This document shows, piece by piece, positions 1-7,069 of a stretch of DNA of 12,345 nt; positions within the stretch are counted from its first letter, which is position 1, and the number at the start of each line of letters is the position of its first letter. The notes under the pieces are model-generated. The model worked only from the letters and a program-made list of their open reading frames with translations, was not told the origin of the DNA and made no database searches. Position numbers and translations under genes: made by a program. This DNA comes from Chromatiales bacterium (lineage in GTDB: Bacteria > Pseudomonadota > Gammaproteobacteria > Chromatiales > Chromatiaceae), in NCBI GenBank assembly GCA_022360595.1, contig JAKSCN010000184.1, positions 1 to 12,345 on the forward strand. The letters run 5' to 3'.

Positions 1-19
1 CGTTGGTTTGTCTATCTCA

Positions 20-47
20 ACTGTGCCGGTTACTCTGCCGGCACAGT
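20..47. terminator. GC-rich hairpin upstream of azlC, possible terminator of the preceding gene
   Basis: The arms ACTGTGCCGG (20-29) and CCGGCACAGT (38-47) are perfectly complementary around an 8-base loop. No good T-run follows, so it is at best a weak intrinsic terminator for a gene left of the window, or a structured element ahead of azlC. Almost the same arm sequence recurs in the hairpin between soxZ and soxB (10505-10530). Confidence 0.45.
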
Positions 48-73
48 GATATTCCCTGTTAACAGGCTATAGC

Positions 74-760
74 ATGTCGCACTCATTGTTCAGTACAGCC
101 TTTCGGGCAACGCTGCCGGTTATGTTTGGCTATGTGCCTTTAGGCATGGCCTTTGGGGTGCTGTTTCAGGTTCTTGGTTACGCCTGGTACTTTGCACCAC
201 TGATGGGGATTATTATCTTTGCCGGTGCCGCTCAGTTTATGGCTGTTGGATTGTTGGCGGCTCATGCGGGGCTGATGGAGGTGGCTATCTCCACCTTTCT
301 GCTCAACTCCCGGCATATGTTTTTTGGACTTTCGCTGCTTAACCGCTATACCGCGAAGGGGCTGAAGAAGTTCTACCTGATCTTTGGCCTGACCGATGAG
401 ACCTACTCCCTGATCACCAGTACCGAAGAGCCTGAAGGCGTAGACCCTATCTCATACTATCTGCTGATTACCGCGCTTAATCAGAGCTACTGGGTGATCG
501 GTTGTACGCTTGGGGCCGGCTTAGGTGCTTGGCTGGTGTTCGATACGACCGGTATGGACTTTACCCTGACGGCGCTCTTTGTGGTGCTGATGATTGAGCA
601 GTGGCGCAAGGTGCAGGAGCCCTGGCCATTTGCCCTGGCGTTTGGTGCGGCAGTGGTGGCTGTACTGTTTCTGAAGCAGCATATGTTGGTGCTCTCTATT
701 GCACTGTCTATGGTTGTCTTGGCCTATCAGGCCTACCAAGTGGGGCATCAACATGAGTGA
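74..760 (+). CDS. azlC: AzlC-family branched-chain amino acid exporter, large subunit
   Basis: This is a 228-residue polytopic inner-membrane protein of the AzlC (LIV-E) family. With the small partner AzlD it forms an exporter for branched-chain amino acids or their analogues. The start of the protein shows the family pattern: a first hydrophobic segment with GYVPLGMAFGVLF, then FAGAAQFMAVGLL, then the conserved LLNSRHMFFGLSL stretch around residues 76-88. Further hydrophobic segments run to a short, His-containing tail. The length is normal for the family. The ATG at 74 is chosen because ACAGG (about 62-66) lies 7 bases upstream. The stop overlaps the azlD start, so the two are surely co-translated. 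The substrate is inferred from the family, not from specific residues. Confidence 0.9.
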   Translation: MSHSLFSTAFRATLPVMFGYVPLGMAFGVLFQVLGYAWYFAPLMGIIIFAGAAQFMAVGLLAAHAGLMEVAISTFLLNSRHMFFGLSLLNRYTAKGLKKFYLIFGLTDETYSLITSTEEPEGVDPISYYLLITALNQSYWVIGCTLGAGLGAWLVFDTTGMDFTLTALFVVLMIEQWRKVQEPWPFALAFGAAVVAVLFLKQHMLVLSIALSMVVLAYQAYQVGHQHE

Positions 761-1085
761 TATCGGTTATCTGTTACTGTTTATTGCAGTGATGGCAGGG
801 GTCACCTTTTTGACTCGCGTGCTGCCTTTTGTCGCTTTTCGGAAGAATACCGACCACCATGTGCTCGATTATCTGGGGCGCTACATGCCGCCGGTGATCA
901 TGACGATTCTGGTGGTCTACAGCTTAAAAAATATCGATATCACCACGACCCCCTATGGGGCAACGGAACTGCTGGCCGTGGCGCTGACGGCCGCCGTACA
1001 TCTACTGTGGCGAAATGCGCTGGTGAGCATTTTTTCCGGTACTGCACTCTATGTCTTTTTTGTGCAGTCCGGTGTGATGGGGTGA
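753..1085 (+). CDS. azlD: AzlD-family branched-chain amino acid transport small subunit
   Basis: This is a 110-residue protein with about four membrane segments, the normal size for AzlD. Family hallmarks are visible: TRVLPF near residue 21, YLGRYMPPVIM in the middle, and LLWRNALVSIFSGTALY near the C-terminus. It is the obligate small partner of AzlC in the exporter. The reading frame stays open further upstream to 699, but the extension lies inside azlC and is not AzlD-like. The ATG at 753, overlapping the azlC stop by 8 bases, gives the family-typical N-terminus MSDIGYLLLF. Its stop directly abuts the stop of the convergent minus-strand peptidase gene, with no base and no terminator between them. 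Confidence 0.9.
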   Translation: MSDIGYLLLFIAVMAGVTFLTRVLPFVAFRKNTDHHVLDYLGRYMPPVIMTILVVYSLKNIDITTTPYGATELLAVALTAAVHLLWRNALVSIFSGTALYVFFVQSGVMG

Positions 1086-2477
1086 CTATCTGCTGAGCGC
1101 AGCCAGGGATATCGGCTGGGCTGGCTGTAAAGCCTGAGGGGCATTCGGCTTGTTATCGGCCACCTCTTCGGTGAAGCGCACCAGAATCATGCCGCTGAAT
1201 TTTTCCTCACGATAGACTTCGACTCGGAACAGCTCGCCGTTCTTGTCGACGGAGAAACGCTTGGCGATAGAGCCTTTGCTGATCTTCTGCCAAGCCTCGT
1301 TTTTGATGCCCTTCTTGGTCCAGCCGATAATGTTGACCCGGTAGTCGTCGGTTTCGGGTTTTACCAGAAAGTTCTCCTTTACCTCAACCAGGCTGCCGAC
1401 GGCGACATCTTGGGGGATGCCGTCAACCTCCATGGCGATGGAGTCAAGGCTGTGGTCGTAGTCAAAGAATTGCGGGTGTAGAAAGGTGAGGTTGCGATTG
1501 CCGTAGTTGATCTTGTAGCCCTTGCCTTTCTTGGTAATGGCAATCAGTGGATTGCTGGGGCGGAAATCCAGGGCTGCGTCTTTTTGCAGGGGAACATACC
1601 CGATCTTGGAGCGTGCCTTGGCGATATCGAGTAGCATTTTGTTTTCATAAAAGGCGATCTGGATGTTCTCATCAATTTTGCGTTTTACCACCTTGGGGGA
1701 CAGTTCAAAGTTGCGCTCCAACTTTATCCCGAGGGTTTCGAAGTAGGCCTCCAGGGCATTCAAATGGTAGTAGGCGCGCTTTGCGGTAGAGAGGGTTTTG
1801 CTAGCTTCCAGGCCAACCGCCGCCTTACCGTTGTTGATGGCGAAGTAGGTGAGCGTCTTGGCCATCTCCATGTCGCCTTCGCGAGTGCGGGTGTTCTTGA
1901 CATGGTAAGTGTGCTCTTCATCGAGCAGGTGCTGATTGATCTTGGTGATGGCCTGGCGTGAAAGCTCGCCTACGTTGGCATAGCGCTCTACGGCCAGCTT
2001 TTCCTGATCAATAATGATGCTCTGTCCCCAGCGTTTGGGGCTGTGCAGCCAGTCAGTGTGTTTTTCACGGTAGAAACCACTGCCATCGTGCATGTTGAAA
2101 ATGAAATCGACTTTCGGGTTCCGAATCAGCGCTTTAATGCGCTGTACTGCCTCATAGTCCGGGTCGTTTTTGCCCACTTCGGCAAACTTACGGTTCATAT
2201 CGCCGTGCACGCCACGTGAACGTTGCACAATGCTGGTGAAGTTGAGATTGGGAACTATCCAGACATTACCTTGGGTCACCTTGTAGTGGGTTACCAGTAG
2301 TGATGCGGCGTGAAAACCACCCGGCTCATCGCCCTGAATGCCGCCAACCACAAGCACCGTAGGGCCTTCCCTATCAGACTCCAGTTTGTGGATAGTGAAC
2401 TCCAGAGAGCTCTCAGTTTTGGCCGCTTGGGCCGCAAATGAGAGGAGCATCAAGATGGTGGTGAGTAATCTCTGCAT
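1086..2477 (-). CDS. Csd4/Pgp1-like M14 peptidoglycan D,L-carboxypeptidase
   Basis: This 463-residue exported M14-type zinc carboxypeptidase has a Sec signal peptide (about residues 1-18, ending AAQA). The first zinc motif is GGIQGDEPGG, with Gln48 and Glu51 where most M14 enzymes have His and Glu. The third ligand is His130 in FNMHDGSG, and the likely catalytic Glu224 lies in GLEAS. Helicobacter pylori Csd4 uses the same Gln-Glu-His set (Q46, E49, H128) and is a similar length, so a Csd4/Pgp1-type enzyme that trims peptidoglycan tripeptides to dipeptides is likely. Csd4-like proteins have extra domains after the catalytic one, and about 220 residues follow Glu224 here. The start lies one base after the M15 peptidase stop, indicating an operon. 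An aspartoacylase-like or other M14 function is the alternative. Confidence 0.82.
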   Translation of the reverse strand: MQRLLTTILMLLSFAAQAAKTESSLEFTIHKLESDREGPTVLVVGGIQGDEPGGFHAASLLVTHYKVTQGNVWIVPNLNFTSIVQRSRGVHGDMNRKFAEVGKNDPDYEAVQRIKALIRNPKVDFIFNMHDGSGFYREKHTDWLHSPKRWGQSIIIDQEKLAVERYANVGELSRQAITKINQHLLDEEHTYHVKNTRTREGDMEMAKTLTYFAINNGKAAVGLEASKTLSTAKRAYYHLNALEAYFETLGIKLERNFELSPKVVKRKIDENIQIAFYENKMLLDIAKARSKIGYVPLQKDAALDFRPSNPLIAITKKGKGYKINYGNRNLTFLHPQFFDYDHSLDSIAMEVDGIPQDVAVGSLVEVKENFLVKPETDDYRVNIIGWTKKGIKNEAWQKISKGSIAKRFSVDKNGELFRVEVYREEKFSGMILVRFTEEVADNKPNAPQALQPAQPISLAALSR

Positions 2478-2478
2478 A

Positions 2479-3297
2479 TCAGCTAACTTTTATGTGCCAG
2501 GGTTCAAAGCGAACGCCAAGTATATTATCCACAGGATAGCGGATGTCTATATAACCGAGGTCAATCAGACGTTTGAATTCGTCGGTTGTAGCAAACGCTT
2601 CCGTGAAGTTTTTTGCACCCCAGCCAGCAATGCCGACATCGAAATCACCAATTCCGTGAAACGAGTAGCCTGGTGGTGCGAGTGAACGAGAGGCGAGCGA
2701 AAGATTGCCGTCAAAGCGTGCCGCTTTAGCGATGAAAAGCTGCATCTGTTTGACTATCCCACGCACGCCGGAGGTGAGCACAATATCGGGGCCTACCTCT
2801 TTGCGAATCTTTTTGTAGAGAGCGACCGATCGATCGGTGAACAGGTAGTGTCCGGTGTGGGGGATTTTGCGTACGGCCCGTTTATCGATCCGTTGGGTCA
2901 ATTTGTTTAAAGGTTTGTCGCCATAGAAACCGTAGTTTGAAGCATCCGCATAAAAGAGCCCTTCAAGCAGGTCTAACTCCTGTTTGGTGAAAGAACCGAT
3001 CTTTGAGTAGCGCTTGGCGTAGGTGAGCATCTCATCAAAACTGAGAACATTGAAATTACCGTAGCCGACAATACGTAGCACGTTGTTGAGACGCTGGTCG
3101 ACGCTCTGGAGTACAGGGCGTAGCAGAGTTTCGGTTAGAATATCTCCGTCGTGATAGAGGTCGGGGTGGCGAATGCGGTAGAGGTAGTCCTTTAACGGCT
3201 CTTCCGCAGGCAGATCACCGGAGGCAGCCTGAAGTTTGGGTATTTGAAGTGCGGCACCACAAATGAGCGCCCTTTGTAGAAAATCTCTACGATTCAT
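2479..3297 (-). CDS. Exported M15-family (LdcB/VanY-like) peptidoglycan carboxypeptidase
   Basis: The product is 272 residues long. The N-terminus MNRRDFLQRALICG, ending near LQAA, is a Tat signal peptide, so export is folded. The C-terminal part carries LAS/M15 zinc-peptidase motifs: SFHGIGDFDVG (His214, with Asp220 or Asp218) and FEPWHI (His268), plus TSGVRG earlier, which resembles the conserved Arg-containing motif of VanY/LdcB enzymes. These act as D,D- or L,D-carboxypeptidases on stem peptides. The spacing from His214 to Asp220 is one residue shorter than the usual HxxGxxxD. A GTG at 3312 would add five residues, but AAGGAA precedes the ATG at 3297 and that start gives a clean Tat leader. 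It is the first gene of a two-gene unit with the Csd4-like enzyme. Confidence 0.78.
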   Translation of the reverse strand: MNRRDFLQRALICGAALQIPKLQAASGDLPAEEPLKDYLYRIRHPDLYHDGDILTETLLRPVLQSVDQRLNNVLRIVGYGNFNVLSFDEMLTYAKRYSKIGSFTKQELDLLEGLFYADASNYGFYGDKPLNKLTQRIDKRAVRKIPHTGHYLFTDRSVALYKKIRKEVGPDIVLTSGVRGIVKQMQLFIAKAARFDGNLSLASRSLAPPGYSFHGIGDFDVGIAGWGAKNFTEAFATTDEFKRLIDLGYIDIRYPVDNILGVRFEPWHIKVS

Positions 3298-3389
3298 CCT
3301 TTCCTTGTTCACCTAAGTCTGCCGTCCTGTAACGATAGATCAGGGGATATACATTGCTATGGACTATTTGGCGTTGTTATCTTTTGAGT

Positions 3390-3406
3390 GAAAATACCAT
3401 ATTTTC
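3390..3406. other. AT-rich hairpin between usp and the peptidase operon
   Basis: GAAAATA (3390-3396) and TATTTTC (3400-3406) form a 7-bp stem with a 3-base loop, about 45 bases past the usp stop and about 90 bases upstream of the M15 peptidase start. It is too AT-rich to be a convincing terminator. It could be part of the peptidase promoter region or chance. I see no clear promoter in the remaining 3298-3448 stretch. Confidence 0.25.
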
Positions 3407-3448
3407 CAATGGATTGCCTACTTTGGGAAGGATTAAAGCTACCCTGGT

Positions 3449-3880
3449 TTATCCGACCCGTACAGCCAATACATCGCATTGCGCAAGATGCAAAACACCG
3501 TTAGCGGTAGAGCCGAGTAGAAGTTGGAGACCGTGTTTGCCATGGCTGCCGATCACAATCAGATCGACACCATTCTCTTCGGCAACGCGGTTTATCTCTT
3601 TTTTAGGGATGCCGGTGGCAACATGTGTGGTCGCTTGTACCCCTTTACGTCTTATCAGTGTCTGGAGGTTGCCTTCAGCCTGTTCCGTCAGTTCTTGATC
3701 GATATTCAGGCTTTCGGGGAGTGGTATTTCGCCGGTATAGACAGTGCCGGTATATTCCACGACATGGAGTAAACTCAGTTTTGCACCATTCTGCTCGGCA
3801 AGTTCAATGGCCTTGTCGACCACCCGCTCCGAGTCTCCAGAGAAGTCGGTTGCGAGAAGAATGTGTTGGTAATTGGCCAT
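3449..3880 (-). CDS. Universal stress protein, UspA family
   Basis: This is a 143-residue single-domain Usp, the usual size. It begins YQHILLATDFSGDSERVVDKA, with the conserved early Asp of the nucleotide-binding fold. Near the C-terminus it carries the ATP-binding loop GSHGKHGLQLLLGST followed by ANGVLHLAQCDVLAVRV, the variant usual in proteobacterial UspA-like proteins (eight residues between the second Gly and the Gly-Ser). It is a cytoplasmic, probably dimeric nucleotide-binding protein made under starvation or respiratory stress; the exact role is unknown. GGGAG lies 8 bases before the ATG. The gene is transcribed away from the sensor kinase gene across a 188-base divergent region that holds TTATGGC half-sites. 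Confidence 0.92.
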   Translation of the reverse strand: MANYQHILLATDFSGDSERVVDKAIELAEQNGAKLSLLHVVEYTGTVYTGEIPLPESLNIDQELTEQAEGNLQTLIRRKGVQATTHVATGIPKKEINRVAEENGVDLIVIGSHGKHGLQLLLGSTANGVLHLAQCDVLAVRVG

Positions 3881-3916
3881 ATAGCGTCTCCCACTGTTAT
3901 TGTTCCTACTGAACTA

Positions 3917-3956
3917 ATTATGGTGTTTTTTGCCATAAATTCCAGGCTGTTATGGC
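3917..3956. promoter_or_regulatory. TTATGGC half-site cluster overlapping a likely usp -10
   Basis: Three related half-sites alternate in orientation: TTATGG at 3918-3923, GCCATAA at 3932-3938 and TTATGGC at 3950-3956. The second and third form a perfect 7-bp inverted repeat with an 11-base spacer. On the minus strand CATAAT (plus positions 3922-3917) is a 5-of-6 match to a -10 box, 37 bases from the usp start, so a protein bound here would sit on the usp promoter. No strong -35 is visible. The element could also control the divergent sensor kinase gene. The binding protein is unknown. Confidence 0.4.
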
Positions 3957-4068
3957 GTTTTAATGAGCCTCGTCAAGTACCCTAAAAATCCTTTGAATCA
4001 GTTGGTTAGGTGGTTTTGCATCCCTCTGCTGGTTTGTGTTCCAGCCCGGTTATCGATATAACAGGGTT

Positions 4069-6237
4069 ATGAAAATCGTGATGCAAATACTAGCCGCCCT
4101 GTTGATTTCATCAACGCTGTTGAATATCGGGCAGGCCGCGTCTGAGGTGCCGATACGTATCGGTGTGCTGAGTCATCGGGGTAGTGAGGCGACGCTGAAA
4201 AACTGGTCGCCCACGGCTGACTATCTGACCGAAACCATTCCGGGCCGCCCGTTTGAGATCGTGCCGCTCGACTTTGATGAGGTTGACCCTGCGGTTAAGT
4301 TTAGTGATGTCGATTTTGTACTGGTCAATCCGGGTATCTATGTCAATTTGGAAGTGCGCTATCGTGTGTCGCGCATCGCCACGCTGAACAATCGGGCCGG
4401 GGATGTCTCTCACAACGTCTTCGGGGGCGTAATCTTTACCCGCAAGGACCGGGACGATATTCACAAGCTGACGGATCTGAAGGGTAAACGCTTTATGGCG
4501 GTGGATCAGACCTCACTGGGCGGTTTCCAGATGGCTTGGCGTGAGCTTCAGCAGGTGGGGCTCGATCCGTATAAAGACTTCCAGTCGCTACAGTTTTTCG
4601 GTATTCACGATGAAGTGGTGCGTTCAGTGCTGATGGGTGAGGTGGATGCCGGTACCGTACGCACCGATATTCTGGAGCGGATGGACAAGGCGCGGGAGAT
4701 CGACCTGCGTGATTTCAAGATCATCGGGCGTCGTCAGCACCCCGAGTTTTTCTTTCAGCATAGCACCAATCTCTATCCTGAATGGCCATTCAGTAAGGTG
4801 CAGCATACCCCTAATGAGCTGGCTCAGCGTGTCGCGGTAGCGTTGCTCAATATGCCGGCCGATCATCCGGCGGCGGAGGCGGGAAACTACTCCGGCTGGA
4901 CTATTCCACTGGACTATCAGCCGGTTCATGATCTGTTCAAGGAGCTTAACCTTCCGCCTTATCAGGCGGCAACACGCTTCACACTGCAGGATGCGGTGCG
5001 CAAGTACTGGTACTGGTTGGTAGTGGGGTTGGCCTTTGTGGTGTCGATGGCTTTCATGACCACTTGGGTGTTTCGTCTCAATCGCCAGTTGAAAAAGTCC
5101 AAGCTGCACCTGGAGCAGCGTTATGAGTTGATTCTCAATTCGGTGGCGGATGGTATCTATGGGGTGGATACCAAAGGCAATTCGACCTTTGTCAATCGTG
5201 CCATGGAGAAGATTACCGGTTGGCGGGCCGAGGAGTTGATCGGCGCCAATCAGCACCAGATCCTGCATCACACCAAGGCCGATGGCTCCCCCTACCCAAA
5301 GACAGATTGTCCGGTCTATGCCACCTACATGGATAGTGAGCCGCGCTTTATCGATGATGACATCTTTTGGAAGAAAGACGGCACCAGCTTTCCAGTGGAG
5401 TACGCCAGTTCACCGATCAAGGATCACAAAGGTGAAACAGTCGGGAGTGTGGTGGTGTTTCGTGACATCAGCCAGCGTAAACAGGCGGAAGAGGAAGCGC
5501 GTCAGCATCAGCTTGATCTCGCGCATGTAGCCCGGCTGAGTACGCTGGGGGAGATGGCCTCGGGAATTGCCCATGAGTTGAATCAGCCGCTGACGGCAAT
5601 TGCCACCAATGCCCAGGCGAGTATCCGCCTGATTGAGAGTGGCAGTTCAACCACCGACCGGCTGGTGGATACCCTGGAGCGTATTGGCGCCCAGGCTGAG
5701 CGGGCCGGGGAGATCATTCGCCATCTGCGTCAGTTGGTTCGCAAAGAGCAGCCTGAACTCTCCAGCGTCAATATCAATGATGTGGTCAATGAGGTGGTGA
5801 TTCTGCTTAAGCCTGAGGCGCGTAAGGCCAATGTGTCTATTCGCTTGGAGCAGGATCATAACCTCGGTAAGGTGCAGGCTCAGCATGTACAGATCGATCA
5901 GGTGATCCTGAATCTCGCCCGTAATGCTATCGAAGCGATGGCGGAGGGTGGGGATAATCCGCGTATATTGGTGATTAAGACTGCCCAGAAAAGCGAGGAC
6001 TTTGTTGTAGTCACCGTTGCTGATACCGGGCCGGGATTGAGTGAGCAGGTGAAAGATCAGGTGTTCAACCCCTTTGTGACTACTAAACAGAATGGCATGG
6101 GTTTGGGGTTATCGATCAGCCAGAGTATCATTGAGGCGCATAAGGGGAAGCTTTATTTAGACCATGTGGAAGGTTTTGGTGCAGTGTTCCGGTTTCTACT
6201 GCCTATGAACAGAGGAGGTCACAACGGTGACGCATGA
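4069..6237 (+). CDS. TtrS/ThsS-like sensor histidine kinase (PhnD-like sensor, PAS, HisKA, HATPase)
   Basis: The product is 722 residues. A Sec signal (1-24) is followed by a PhnD-like periplasmic binding domain (about 28-295, with DFVLVNPGIYVN and FGGVIFTRKD). Then come a membrane segment (about 313-335), a PAS domain (about 355-468), a HisKA box with phospho-acceptor His502 in AHELNQPL, and HATPase boxes (Asn619, DTGPG near 652-656, GMGLGLS near 676). This architecture is that of the tetrathionate sensor TtrS and the thiosulfate sensor ThsS. Placed just upstream of sox, it probably senses thiosulfate, tetrathionate or another sulfur oxyanion. The ATG at 4069 begins a good signal peptide; a GTG at 4036 is open in frame but would prepend 11 uncharacteristic residues. 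The only cysteine is Cys414 in the PAS domain. The ligand is inferred, not seen. Confidence 0.85.
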   Translation: MKIVMQILAALLISSTLLNIGQAASEVPIRIGVLSHRGSEATLKNWSPTADYLTETIPGRPFEIVPLDFDEVDPAVKFSDVDFVLVNPGIYVNLEVRYRVSRIATLNNRAGDVSHNVFGGVIFTRKDRDDIHKLTDLKGKRFMAVDQTSLGGFQMAWRELQQVGLDPYKDFQSLQFFGIHDEVVRSVLMGEVDAGTVRTDILERMDKAREIDLRDFKIIGRRQHPEFFFQHSTNLYPEWPFSKVQHTPNELAQRVAVALLNMPADHPAAEAGNYSGWTIPLDYQPVHDLFKELNLPPYQAATRFTLQDAVRKYWYWLVVGLAFVVSMAFMTTWVFRLNRQLKKSKLHLEQRYELILNSVADGIYGVDTKGNSTFVNRAMEKITGWRAEELIGANQHQILHHTKADGSPYPKTDCPVYATYMDSEPRFIDDDIFWKKDGTSFPVEYASSPIKDHKGETVGSVVVFRDISQRKQAEEEARQHQLDLAHVARLSTLGEMASGIAHELNQPLTAIATNAQASIRLIESGSSTTDRLVDTLERIGAQAERAGEIIRHLRQLVRKEQPELSSVNINDVVNEVVILLKPEARKANVSIRLEQDHNLGKVQAQHVQIDQVILNLARNAIEAMAEGGDNPRILVIKTAQKSEDFVVVTVADTGPGLSEQVKDQVFNPFVTTKQNGMGLGLSISQSIIEAHKGKLYLDHVEGFGAVFRFLLPMNRGGHNGDA
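6213..6219 (+). promoter_or_regulatory. Strong ribosome binding site deciding the GTG start of the response regulator
   Basis: AGGAGGT lies inside the last codons of the sensor kinase gene and 7 bases before a GTG at 6227. It fixes the unusual GTG start rather than any downstream ATG, and implies translation coupled to the kinase. Confidence 0.75.
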
Positions 6238-6838
6238 GACCACAGTTTTTATCGTGGATGATGACCAAGAGGTACGCGATGCCTTGCAGTTGTTGATGGA
6301 GTCGGTCGGGCTACGTGTCGAAGCGTACAGTTCCGCGCAAGCCTATTTGGATCAATTTGATCCTGAGCGTCCCGGTTGCCTTGTGCTGGATGTGCGTATG
6401 CCCGGTATGAGTGGCCTTGATCTTCAGGCTCGCTTATCATCGGAACGTCTCCATCCCCCCATTGTGATTATCACCGGTCATGGTGATGTGCCGATGGCTG
6501 TACGGGCCGTCCAGGCCGGTGCTATCGATTTCATTCAAAAGCCGTTCAATGATCAGGCGCTGCTTGACAGTGTTCACCGGGCGTTGAGCCACGATGCCCA
6601 CCAGCGTGGAGAGGCGTCGCGTCTGCAGGATATTCAGGACCGCTATGACCGCCTGACCCCCCGTGAGCAAGAGGTGTTGCACCTGGTGATCGGTGGTATG
6701 CGCAATAAGATGATCGCCGCTGATCTCGGGATCAGTCAGTCTACGGTCGAGGCCCATCGGGCGAAAGTGATGGAGAAGATGGAGGCGCGCACGCTGTCTG
6801 ACCTGATGCGCATGATGTTGGCGCTAGAGATCGAGTAA
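6227..6838 (+). CDS. FixJ/NarL-type response regulator (TtrR/ThsR-like)
   Basis: This 203-residue regulator has a receiver domain (about 5-120) with the acidic pocket Asp11-Asp13, phospho-acceptor Asp55 in LVLDVRMPG, Thr83 in IITGHGD and Lys105 in IQKPF. A LuxR/FixJ-type helix-turn-helix follows (about 143-200, LTPREQEVLHLVIGG ... STVEAHRAKVMEKM). It is a cytoplasmic DNA-binding activator or repressor phosphorylated by its partner kinase. Its gene overlaps the kinase gene by 11 bases and starts at GTG after a strong Shine-Dalgarno. TtrR and ThsR, partners of TtrS and ThsS, are of this class. The position 332 bases upstream of soxX, in the same direction, makes sox the most likely target. Binding sites cannot be assigned from this sequence alone. 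Confidence 0.9.
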   Translation: MTHETTVFIVDDDQEVRDALQLLMESVGLRVEAYSSAQAYLDQFDPERPGCLVLDVRMPGMSGLDLQARLSSERLHPPIVIITGHGDVPMAVRAVQAGAIDFIQKPFNDQALLDSVHRALSHDAHQRGEASRLQDIQDRYDRLTPREQEVLHLVIGGMRNKMIAADLGISQSTVEAHRAKVMEKMEARTLSDLMRMMLALEIE

Positions 6839-6886
6839 TCCCTCAAAAAAACAGCTTATGCCAAGCAAAAAAATTAAAATATAATT

Positions 6887-6902
6887 AATCACTTATGTGA
6901 TT
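6887..6902. promoter_or_regulatory. Perfect 16-base palindrome, candidate operator
   Basis: AATCAC and GTGATT are 6-base perfect arms around TTAT, set in A/T-rich DNA 49 bases after the regulator stop. The size and symmetry suit a dimeric DNA-binding protein. It does not fully match the FNR or CRP consensus, and the cognate protein is unknown. Confidence 0.4.
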
Positions 6903-6919
6903 TATCCGGGTTTTATACC

Positions 6920-6959
6920 GGTTCCCGCGACAAAGCCACCGGGGCTATAGGGGAAAACC
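6920..6959 (+). other. Nested GC-rich stem-loop in the sox 5' region
   Basis: AGCC (6934-6937) pairs with GGCT (6943-6946) around ACCGG. An outer stem pairs GGTTCCC (6920-6926) with GGGAA...CC (6951-6959), with a 2-base bulge. A CCGG...CCGG pairing (6906-6909 with 6918-6921) competes on the left. If transcribed, this would be a compact RNA structure about 210 bases ahead of soxX. I do not recognise a known riboswitch. Confidence 0.3.
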
Positions 6960-7069
6960 TTAACAACCTCGATTGTATCCTCCAATTTCTCTTTCTTAAC
7001 GTCACTAACATAATCAGATCAGCCTCGAATTGTCCTTGATCAGGATCATATTCATTAAGGCAGGTGATT

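Noticed and set aside
3524..3912. Plus-strand open frames over the universal stress protein gene
   Set aside because: The minus-strand product is a clear Usp family member; the overlapping frames are shadows.
4624..5271. A 215-codon minus-strand open frame inside the sensor kinase gene
   Set aside because: It is an antisense shadow of a well-supported multi-domain gene and has no recognisable domain.
6852..6874. Terminator after the response regulator
   Set aside because: GCTT-ATGCC-AAGC is only a 4-bp stem and is followed by A, not T, on the coding strand; on the other strand the stem is too short to trust.
6906..6960. Cyclic-di-GMP-I riboswitch
   Set aside because: Only AAAGCCACCGG looks similar. 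The GCAAACC segment, the GNRA-capped P2 hairpin and the closing P3 sequence are absent.
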